Of a DNA stretch of 12,535 nt, positions 6,881-12,535 are shown in pieces; position 1 is the stretch's first letter; the number at the start of each line of letters is the position of its first letter. The position numbers and the translations under genes were made by a program. The DNA comes from Roseburia sp. (lineage in GTDB: Bacteria; Bacillota; Clostridia; Lachnospirales; Lachnospiraceae): positions 1 to 12,535 of the forward strand of contig JAUUNJ010000040.1 of NCBI GenBank assembly GCA_030844625.1, read 5' to 3'. The notes under the pieces were generated by a model. That model ran no database searches, had not been told where the DNA came from, and saw nothing but the letters and a program-made list of their open reading frames with translations.

Positions 6881-7856
6881 TCTTATTCCCTCCCATATCA
6901 TTGTCTATTTTAATCTTATAAGTCTTATCTGCTTTTTCAATTTCTGTCCCTTCGTCTGTTATATGTGCTTTTGCCAGAGTAACATATAACACTTCTTCCC
7001 CATTGTCTATGAGCTGATAATAATTCTGTACCACATTTTCACCCTGCTTTCCTCCCAAAAACAAAAGTTCTTTATCTCCCTGTTTTATTACCAGCATAGG
7101 AAAATCCGGCTGTTCCTTTTTAATCTGAAAAGAAACTTTCATATACCATGCACCAAGATAAATGCTCTTTACCAAATAATCCGTGTCTTCTATGATATGG
7201 TCTGATATAATTTCTCTACCTTGATAGACTTTGGACAGGTCCATTTTTATATCTGCCTTTGCCGTATGAAGTGTGGATGAATCCTCTCCCTCCATGTACA
7301 AAACCACCAATGTTGCATTAACACTTTTTTTCTTTATTTTATCCCATGAGCCTGCTTCAAAGACATTGGACGAAATATATTCCCCATTACTTTTTGCAAA
7401 CATTTCCGCATTTAAAATCTCTCCATTTTCCAGCTTTACTTCACATCCTGCCAATTCAATATTACTGTCACTACTAAGACTGATTTTAAAATCAACGCCC
7501 TTTCCTGTTACCACATACTGTTTAATAACAACGTTTGTTTCTCCGATCATTACCGTCTTATTTAGTTCTCTTGTATATTCAGAAGTATTATATTCATATG
7601 TCTTTCCTATATCTGTAAAAAATTTCTCATATATATTAGACATAACTGCCATAATTGTATTGGCATTAATGACCAATAAAGCAACTAAAATAATTGCAGC
7701 AGCTTTATAATGTATCCCGTGCAGTTTGTGAATATGCTTTTTGCCATAATCATTTTTTACATTTTCCATGATTCTCAAAACAGTATCCTTTTCAGGTTCT
7801 ATTATATCAAACTGATTTTTTATTCTGTTCTGTATTAATTTATCAAGTTCATCCAT
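6873..7856 (-). CDS. Probable membrane anti-sigma factor (DUF4179-like)
   Basis: This 327-residue protein has a charged cytoplasmic N-terminus (1-51), one transmembrane segment (about 52-72, AAAIILVALLVINANTIMAV) and a large extracytoplasmic beta-rich part. The N-terminal half with NIYEKFFTDIG just after the membrane resembles the DUF4179-type anti-sigma factors encoded next to ECF sigma genes in Firmicutes. No HxxxCxxC zinc motif is present. Its expected role is to bind and hold the sigma factor encoded just upstream until an outside signal frees it. The ATG at 7856 has AAGGAG 9 nt upstream; a TTG start at 7877 was rejected for lack of a ribosome site. It overlaps the sigma gene by 8 nt and the FN3 gene by 8 nt, pointing to coupled translation. 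The anti-sigma role is strong from context, the family name moderate. Confidence 0.8.
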   Translation of the reverse strand: MDELDKLIQNRIKNQFDIIEPEKDTVLRIMENVKNDYGKKHIHKLHGIHYKAAAIILVALLVINANTIMAVMSNIYEKFFTDIGKTYEYNTSEYTRELNKTVMIGETNVVIKQYVVTGKGVDFKISLSSDSNIELAGCEVKLENGEILNAEMFAKSNGEYISSNVFEAGSWDKIKKKSVNATLVVLYMEGEDSSTLHTAKADIKMDLSKVYQGREIISDHIIEDTDYLVKSIYLGAWYMKVSFQIKKEQPDFPMLVIKQGDKELLFLGGKQGENVVQNYYQLIDNGEEVLYVTLAKAHITDEGTEIEKADKTYKIKIDNDMGGNKNE

Positions 7857-8355
7857 TAATGCCATCTCCTTCCTCAATATTTTTTTTCAACAGATCTCTT
7901 CCCCTTCTTAACAGCGTATATACACTTGTTGTTTTCTTGTTCAGTATTGCTGCTATCTCTTCAACTTTATAGCCTTCATAATAATATAAAAAAATAACGG
8001 CTCTGTACTTTAACGGAAGTTCCAAAACAATATTTTTCATATCAGAATCATTCTGTGTATTATTCAATTCATCTAATATGCCGATTTCTTTCTCCCCCAA
8101 TGGCACTACTTTTCTTCTGTGTGCCGATTTTACTATATTAATCGATTTATTTATGGTTACACGAATAAGCCACGCTTTTTTATGTTCTTCATTTTTGAAG
8201 TTCTTTTCATTGGCGTACTTAATAAAAACTTCCTGCAATACATCTTCTGAATCTTCCTTACTACCCGTGTATGAATATGCAATTTTGTAGAGAGTTGAAC
8301 TATATCTCTGAATAATCGTATCAATCTCATCCCAACTGTATGTTTCTGTATTCAT
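7849..8355 (-). CDS. ECF-type RNA polymerase sigma factor (sigma-70 group 4)
   Basis: The 168-residue protein has only the two ECF domains. Sigma region 2 lies at about 16-85 (LYKIAYSYTGSKEDSEDVLQ, then AWLIRVTINKSINIVKS). Sigma region 4 lies at about 108-160 (LPLKYRAVIFLYYYEGY, then EEIAAILNKKTTSVYTLLRRG, the helix-turn-helix that reads the -35 element). It would direct RNA polymerase to a small set of promoters in response to an envelope signal. AAGGA lies 9 nt before the ATG. The stop codon is inside the first codons of the probable anti-sigma gene. The gap to the upstream leucine-rich-repeat gene is only 60 nt and holds a hairpin but no convincing promoter, so part of its expression may come from read-through. 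Confidence 0.92.
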   Translation of the reverse strand: MNTETYSWDEIDTIIQRYSSTLYKIAYSYTGSKEDSEDVLQEVFIKYANEKNFKNEEHKKAWLIRVTINKSINIVKSAHRRKVVPLGEKEIGILDELNNTQNDSDMKNIVLELPLKYRAVIFLYYYEGYKVEEIAAILNKKTTSVYTLLRRGRDLLKKNIEEGDGING

Positions 8356-8381
8356 GTATTAAAATCCTTATATATGCGAAT

Positions 8382-8407
8382 AAGCAGGAAATTTTTATCT
8401 CCTGCTT
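8382..8407 (-). terminator. Hairpin between the leucine-rich-repeat gene and the sigma gene (weak terminator or attenuator)
   Basis: An 8-bp perfect stem AAGCAGGA/TCCTGCTT (8400-8407 with 8382-8389) closes a 10-nt loop, 8 nt beyond the stop of the leucine-rich-repeat gene. On the minus strand it is followed by ATTCGC rather than a U-run, so termination is likely partial. It would let some transcripts pass into the sigma gene, or may mark an RNA processing or stabilising site. Confidence 0.45.
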
Positions 8408-8415
8408 TTCACTAT

Positions 8416-10650
8416 TTAAACTTTTAGTTTCTTAAACTTACCGTATGTTTTATTTTTTTCCTTTGTTCTCACAATCCTTACCTTTATAGTGCACTTTTTG
8501 GCATATTTAAAACAATACGTTTTTTTCTTTGTGGTTTTTATCTTTTTGTATGTTCCATTTTTCTTTACATATATCTGATATTTACCATTCTTTCCCGCTC
8601 CGCTAAATTTTAATTTAATTTTTTTACCGGAACGTTTTGCCGACACCTTTGGTGCTTTGATTTTCTTTTGTGCAGTTGTTGTATATGTCACCTTTTTTTC
8701 ATTCTGATTGTCATTCAAAATATCCTGTACCACACTTTCATTTTCTGCATTTTGAATTTTTACCCCTGTCGGGTCAACCCATGCAGTTTTATAGTGACTT
8801 CCACACCTTTCACATTCCCGAAGAGTATAGCCATATTCTTTTTCCGTCGGTTCCACCACGGTTTCCACATAAGCATGTCCCAGTTTGGACGTAACATCCC
8901 TTTTTTCCCAGACACTTTCACAATGAATACAGGTATATAGTGTATAACCTCTGTCTGTACATGTAGGTTCTACCGTAAAAACAGCCTTGCTGTAATCATG
9001 TTCTAATTTTTCTGTATAGTCTTTCATCATTTGATGACCACACTTACAACACTCATAAATGCTGTATCCCTCTTCAAAACATGTAGGTTCTACTACCTCT
9101 TTTGGGCCATTATACTCTTTGTATGCATGATTACACTCCCCTGTCAATCTTTGGAGTCTGACTCTGATACCTACAGAATATCCTGTTGCATATAATAATT
9201 TTGTGCGTAAAACATATGTTGTTCCTGCTTTTAAAGTATACTCTTCGAAAAAATAATTGGACACATTCCCCCCTGTTTCACCTTTTATAATATTTCCTTC
9301 AAGGTCCATAAGGGTACCCTCAATGTCACCATCTGGAGCAGGAAGATAAAATGCATAAACTCCTGTATCATAAGGTGTGAAATACAAATCTATCGTAGAA
9401 CCGGCACTAAAGTAGTTAATAGTCAGTCCGGCTTCTCCCGACCATGCCGAACCGAAAGTATAGTCCGGAACATAATCTCTCACCTCTATTCCATAGCTTA
9501 CAGTCGCATTTCCATACGTTATTTTCACTGTTTTTGTGCCACGAGTGCTCGTGTCAATATCCGATGCTGTATATCCCAATTGTACATTTTCTGTTGTTCC
9601 GTCTTTATGCTTTACTTTCAAAACCAAGCCTTCCGGATCAAATTTTCTTCCCAGCATCCAGCATTTTATTTTCCTGTATTGCACAAGACTGATTCTGTCA
9701 GAATCCGGTTCCTCCGGTGTGCTCGCAGCATCCTCTCTAACCGGATTGGATATCACTTTTTTGTCCGGTTCCACTTCTATGCCATCTACATAAATACTGG
9801 TGCTTCTTTTATTTTCTACAGTAACCTCTCCAATAGTCTGGATTCGTTCAAACTCTATATCAGGACTTTTTCCCTCACCTTCTTTTTCATAATATGTATC
9901 ATAAACAACAATATTTTTTGACGTTTCAATAATTACCTTTTCCTGTCCCGTAGGCCAGTCCCCATACTTTTCTATAGTTTCCGGCCAGATAGCTGAACTA
10001 TAATAGCTTCTGGTGAACGCATCACGACCAACATATTTTACTGAATCCGGTATTTCCATTTTTTCTGGCAGGAGAAAACCATTACAAAAAGCAAAATCAC
10101 CAATCGTTTCTACTCCTTTGAACATGGAAAAGTCCTCCAGAGTCATTTGGGCATTTTCAAACGCTGACTCTTCTATCATTTTCATTGCTGTCATTTTCCC
10201 AAACGAATTTAAATTTTCACAGCTTGTAAATGCCTTATACTCAACCTTTTCGACAACTCCTGCAAAATCCACTTCTTTCATTTTTTCGCAGAATGCAAAT
10301 GCATACTTTCCGACGGATTTGATATTTTCCGACAATACGGTAACAGTTTTTAAATTTTCACATTTAAAGAATGCATAATCCCCTATACTGTTAACGTCTT
10401 CACCTATGATAACCTTTGTTATTTCTGCACACATTGAATACCATGGTGCCGGATTTTCTTCATCAAAATTATTCATATCTCCATTCCCGTTAATGTTCAG
10501 TACTCCTTCATCATCTAATGCCCATGACATCTCCGGTCCTAACGTCCCTTGTGATACTTTTTCCTGCGCCTTAACAGAAATATACGGTCCGGTCATAGTA
10601 CAAATTAAAATTACTGCCATTATAATTCCTATTATTTTTTTCTTTACCAT
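8416..10650 (-). CDS. Secreted BspA-like leucine-rich-repeat surface protein with Ig-like domain and CxxC repeats
   Basis: The 744-residue protein has a signal peptide with likely cleavage at VKA|Q (28/29). Residues about 65-250 carry BspA/LRR_5-type repeats: ITKVIIGEDVNSIGDYAFFKC, LKTVTV...IKSVGKYAFAFC and others ending in AF..C. Residues 318-391 match a bacterial Ig-like group 3 domain (FDPEGLVLKVKHKDGTTENV, then STRGTKTVKITYG). Residues 392-503 look like a PPC-type beta sandwich. Residues 507-625 hold three repeats of the form H.Y...V.PTC...GY..Y.C..C. The last 80 residues are a lysine-rich domain (27 Lys, one acidic). Such proteins in gut Clostridia are thought to be surface-located and may bind host or microbial ligands. 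No wall-sorting signal is seen. The ATG at 10650 has AGGAGG 6 nt upstream. It leads the sigma/anti-sigma/FN3 group. Confidence 0.88.
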   Translation of the reverse strand: MVKKKIIGIIMAVILICTMTGPYISVKAQEKVSQGTLGPEMSWALDDEGVLNINGNGDMNNFDEENPAPWYSMCAEITKVIIGEDVNSIGDYAFFKCENLKTVTVLSENIKSVGKYAFAFCEKMKEVDFAGVVEKVEYKAFTSCENLNSFGKMTAMKMIEESAFENAQMTLEDFSMFKGVETIGDFAFCNGFLLPEKMEIPDSVKYVGRDAFTRSYYSSAIWPETIEKYGDWPTGQEKVIIETSKNIVVYDTYYEKEGEGKSPDIEFERIQTIGEVTVENKRSTSIYVDGIEVEPDKKVISNPVREDAASTPEEPDSDRISLVQYRKIKCWMLGRKFDPEGLVLKVKHKDGTTENVQLGYTASDIDTSTRGTKTVKITYGNATVSYGIEVRDYVPDYTFGSAWSGEAGLTINYFSAGSTIDLYFTPYDTGVYAFYLPAPDGDIEGTLMDLEGNIIKGETGGNVSNYFFEEYTLKAGTTYVLRTKLLYATGYSVGIRVRLQRLTGECNHAYKEYNGPKEVVEPTCFEEGYSIYECCKCGHQMMKDYTEKLEHDYSKAVFTVEPTCTDRGYTLYTCIHCESVWEKRDVTSKLGHAYVETVVEPTEKEYGYTLRECERCGSHYKTAWVDPTGVKIQNAENESVVQDILNDNQNEKKVTYTTTAQKKIKAPKVSAKRSGKKIKLKFSGAGKNGKYQIYVKKNGTYKKIKTTKKKTYCFKYAKKCTIKVRIVRTKEKNKTYGKFKKLKV
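8419..8658 (-). repeat. Lysine-rich C-terminal beta domain, copy in the leucine-rich-repeat protein
   Basis: Residues about 665-744 contain VSAKRSGKKIKLKF, YQIYVKKNGTYKKIK and a closing TYGKFKKLKV. They align with the C-terminus of the FN3 protein encoded at 4625-4879. Sharing of this terminal module by the two secreted proteins that bracket the sigma/anti-sigma pair suggests a common way of attaching to the surface or a common partner. Confidence 0.6.
8776..9132 (-). repeat. Three tandem approximately 40-residue CxxC (zinc-ribbon-like) protein repeats
   Basis: Repeat 1 has PTCFEEGYSIYECCKC, repeat 2 PTCTDRGYTLYTCIHC and repeat 3 PTEKEYGYTLRECERC. Repeats of this kind are frequent in secreted Clostridia proteins. 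The first two have three or more cysteines in the C...CxxC layout; the third has lost the first cysteine, so it probably cannot bind metal in the same way. Confidence 0.65.
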
Positions 10651-10811
10651 ACATACCCTCCTATTTTATTAATAATTTTTTCCCTTCTACTTATAATACA
10701 ATCCCAATTTTATTTTTTAGTCATTTTATTATATTTAATACTTAATTTTATTAGTTTTCCAAAATATGATATAATGCACATATATTTTTTATTATGACAA
10801 GGAGAAAAGTT
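10651..10811. other. Very AT-rich divergent intergenic region
   Basis: This gap must hold the promoters of the minus-strand leucine-rich-repeat gene and of the plus-strand small gene. For the minus strand I see a perfect TATAAT at 10727-10732 without a good -35, and a TATTAT at 10688-10693 also without one. I therefore do not call a single promoter for the leucine-rich-repeat gene. No ECF-type GAAC...CGT pair was recognised. Confidence 0.5.
10747..10775 (+). promoter_or_regulatory. Extended -10 promoter of the small membrane peptide gene
   Basis: TGATATAAT at 10767-10775 is a perfect -10 hexamer with the TGn extension. The -35 position 17 nt upstream (TTTATT, 10747-10752) is poor, as is usual for extended -10 promoters. 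The predicted transcript start near 10782 lies about 30 nt before the start codon. Confidence 0.6.
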
Positions 10812-10976
10812 ATGGAAAAAATGCAAAAGAAAGTCAACACATTGGAAACAAATAGCACCATTTATTTCATTTTATCCATATTAGGACTGAATATTATTGC
10901 TTATGCGCTAATTCAAAATGATTTTAATAATTTTACCATTGCCAAACCGCTTTCCACAGAGGAGACAAATATATAA
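10812..10976 (+). CDS. Small single-pass membrane peptide, function unknown
   Basis: A 54-residue protein, the only plus-strand gene in the window. AAGGAG lies 7 nt before the ATG at 10812, which is preferred over an in-frame ATG at 10794 that precedes the ribosome site. Residues 1-15 are polar and lysine-containing (MEKMQKKVNTLETNS), 16-35 are a clear hydrophobic transmembrane stretch (TIYFILSILGLNIIAYALIQ), and the remaining 19 are polar. Positive charge before the membrane segment suggests N-in, C-out. It has its own extended -10 promoter and runs into the bidirectional terminator shared with gatB. No family is recognised; it could be a membrane regulator or an orphan small protein. Codon content fits its neighbours. 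Confidence 0.65.
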   Translation: MEKMQKKVNTLETNSTIYFILSILGLNIIAYALIQNDFNNFTIAKPLSTEETNI

Positions 10977-11018
10977 AAAATGTAAATAGTATGAGTAATT
11001 GGTTGTAGAAAATTTTTC

Positions 11019-11053
11019 AAAAAAGACGCCGGCTAAACAGCCGGCATCTTTTT
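11019..11053 (-). terminator. Bidirectional terminator between gatB and the small membrane peptide gene
   Basis: The GC-rich core GCCGGC...GCCGGC closes a 6-nt loop and is flanked by A-runs and T-runs. On the minus strand the pair next to the core is a G-U wobble, so the stem is continuous and ends in TCTTTTTT just after the gatB stop. On the plus strand the same position is a C-A mismatch, but the GC core and following TCTTTTT still give a usable terminator for the small gene. Confidence 0.9.
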
Positions 11054-11055
11054 AT

Positions 11056-12486
11056 TTATAAGAGTTCTTTTAATAATTTATTTACCACTGCCGGATTTGC
11101 TTTACCCTGAGTCGCCTTCATTGTCTGACCGACCAGTGCACCGATGGCTTTTCCTTTTCCGCTGCGGACATCTTCTACCGCTTTTGGATTTTCCTGAATC
11201 ACTTTCTTTACAATCTCACGAAGCGCATCCTCATCATTGTCCTGCTTCATGCCGTTTTCTTCCACGTACTTTTCTGGATCAATGTTGTCTGTAAACATCT
11301 TTTCAAAAACTTCCTTTGCAGCACCTCTGTTGATTACATTTCCTTCAATCAGCTTAATCAGCTTGGAAAGATTTTCTGCCGAAAATTTTATCTGGTCAGG
11401 ATCCATGCTCTCTTCCTTACAAAGTCTCATGGTCTCACCCATAATCCAGTTGCTTACCTCTTTCGGTTTATTACCCATGGCAACCGTATCTTCAAAAAGA
11501 TCTGCCAGTGGTTTATACAATGTAATGATATCTGCATCATATTCAGGCAGTTCAAACTCACTGATATATCTCGCCATCTTTTCATCACGAAATTCCGGTT
11601 CTCTTGCCTTCACTTCTGCCATCCATTCATCGCTGATAATAATTGGTACAAGGTCAGGATCAGGGAAATATCTGTAATCCTGGGCATCTTCCTTGGAACG
11701 CATGGCATAGGAATATTCCTTTGCATCATCCCATCTACGTGTTTCCTGAATTACCTCTTCGCCTGCTTCCAGCAGATCAATCTGTCTTTCTCTCTCATTT
11801 TCAATTGCCCTTGCTATTGCCTTGAAAGAGTTAAGATTCTTCATTTCTGTTCTTGTCCCAAATTTATCCGAACCATATTCCCGAACAGATAAGTTAACAT
11901 CCGCTCTCATGGAACCTTCATTTAACTTACAATCTGATGCACCAAGATACTGGATAATCAGACGCAGTTTTTCAAGGTATGCAATAACTTCATCGGCTGA
12001 GCGCATATCCGGCTCTGATACAATCTCTATCAAAGGAACACCAGAACGGTTCAAATCCACCAAGGAGCAATCATTCCAGTCATCATGTACCAGCTTACCC
12101 GCATCCTCTTCCATATGGATTTCATGAATTCTTACCTGTTTCGGATTTCCGTCTGCATCTTTAATTTCCACATATCCATTGGTACAGATTGGCTTATAAA
12201 GCTGTGAAATCTGGTAGTTCTGTGGATTGTCCGGATAAAAATAATTCTTTCTGTCAAATTTACAATTCTGTGTTATAGCACAGTTTGTGGCTAGTCCTAC
12301 TGCCATTGCATATTCCACAACCTGCTTATTTAATACAGGCAGTGAACCCGGCATACCGGTGCAGACAGGGCATGTATGTGTATTTGGTGCTCCGCCAAAC
12401 TCTGTGGAACAGGAGCAGAAAATTTTTGTCTTTGTTGCTAACTCTACATGAACTTCAAGTCCAATGACTGTTTCGTACTGTTTCAT
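11056..12486 (-). CDS. gatB: Aspartyl/glutamyl-tRNA(Asn/Gln) amidotransferase subunit B
   Basis: GatB is the kinase/tRNA-binding subunit of the GatCAB complex, which amidates Glu-tRNA(Gln) and/or Asp-tRNA(Asn) in the cytoplasm using ammonia from GatA. The 476-residue protein has the usual length. Visible landmarks are VIGLEVHVEL at residues 7-16, a CxC...CxxC set (Cys 24, 26, 39, 42) typical of zinc-binding GatB proteins, the signature DLNRSGVPLIEIVSEPDM in the middle of the catalytic cradle, and DYRYFPDPDLVPI further on. A C-terminal YqeY-like tail domain ends in NPAVVNKLLKELL. The ATG at 12486 follows a GGGGGGAG ribosome site at 5 nt. In related genomes gatC and gatA lie directly upstream; here that would be beyond the right edge. 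Transcription ends at the hairpin 11019-11053. Confidence 0.97.
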   Translation of the reverse strand: MKQYETVIGLEVHVELATKTKIFCSCSTEFGGAPNTHTCPVCTGMPGSLPVLNKQVVEYAMAVGLATNCAITQNCKFDRKNYFYPDNPQNYQISQLYKPICTNGYVEIKDADGNPKQVRIHEIHMEEDAGKLVHDDWNDCSLVDLNRSGVPLIEIVSEPDMRSADEVIAYLEKLRLIIQYLGASDCKLNEGSMRADVNLSVREYGSDKFGTRTEMKNLNSFKAIARAIENERERQIDLLEAGEEVIQETRRWDDAKEYSYAMRSKEDAQDYRYFPDPDLVPIIISDEWMAEVKAREPEFRDEKMARYISEFELPEYDADIITLYKPLADLFEDTVAMGNKPKEVSNWIMGETMRLCKEESMDPDQIKFSAENLSKLIKLIEGNVINRGAAKEVFEKMFTDNIDPEKYVEENGMKQDNDEDALREIVKKVIQENPKAVEDVRSGKGKAIGALVGQTMKATQGKANPAVVNKLLKELL

Positions 12487-12535
12487 CGCTGCTCCCCCCT
12501 AATCTCTATTCTTAGCTATATCACATCTCTCATAG

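Noticed and set aside
7273..7710. 145-codon open frame on the plus strand
   Set aside because: It lies antisense inside the anti-sigma gene, has no ribosome site and its hydrophobic look is the mirror of the AT-rich coding strand.
8382..8450. ECF-type autoregulatory promoter before the sigma gene (GAAACT on the minus strand)
   Set aside because: There is no CGT-type -10 at the right spacing, and the GAAACT lies in the coding end of the leucine-rich-repeat gene.
11237..11677. 146-codon plus-strand open frame inside gatB
   Set aside because: It is a serine-rich antisense shadow of a highly conserved gene.
12499..12535. Possible end of gatA at the right edge (12 open codons ending in TAG, minus strand)
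   Set aside because: Twelve codons is too short to judge and the residues do not resemble a GatA C-terminus; only the usual gatA-gatB order suggests it.

Overview
The window looks like chromosome from a low-GC Gram-positive anaerobe of the Clostridia, most likely a member of the Lachnospiraceae. The grounds are AT-rich DNA, strong AGGAGG-type ribosome binding sites, a lipoprotein of the trigger-factor/PPIase type, secreted proteins built from BspA-type leucine-rich repeats, Ig-like domains and lysine-rich C-terminal domains, and an iron-sulfur type PurF. No tRNA, rRNA, CRISPR, insertion sequence or phage gene was seen. Genus cannot be told from sequence reading alone.

All genes but one lie on the minus strand, so the transcriptional order runs from high to low coordinates. 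gatB (11056-12486), the B subunit of the tRNA-dependent amidotransferase, enters from the right and ends at a strong GC-rich terminator. A 54-codon plus-strand gene for a small single-pass membrane peptide (10812-10976) sits in an AT-rich divergent gap and shares that terminator. Next come four minus-strand genes (4622-10650): a secreted BspA-like leucine-rich-repeat protein, an ECF sigma factor, its probable membrane anti-sigma factor, and a secreted multi-domain FN3 protein. The last three overlap one another by 8 nt at both junctions. The two secreted proteins that bracket the sigma/anti-sigma pair end in the same kind of lysine-rich beta domain, which makes the cluster look like one surface-protein/signalling cassette. 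This is the most interesting part of the window.

Left of the cassette are three purine-biosynthesis genes: purF (3029-4474), then purB and purC (1308-2738, 357-1217), probably as two transcripts. purF has a promoter that reaches back into the terminator of the FN3 gene. purB has a well-spaced promoter and a leader with two adjacent hairpins that I cannot assign to a known riboswitch. PurF makes phosphoribosylamine at the committed first step; PurC and PurB act in sequence to make SAICAR and then AICAR, and PurB also converts adenylosuccinate to AMP. Other pur genes must lie elsewhere. At the left edge is the start of a lipoprotein gene with its own candidate promoter just beyond the purC terminator.
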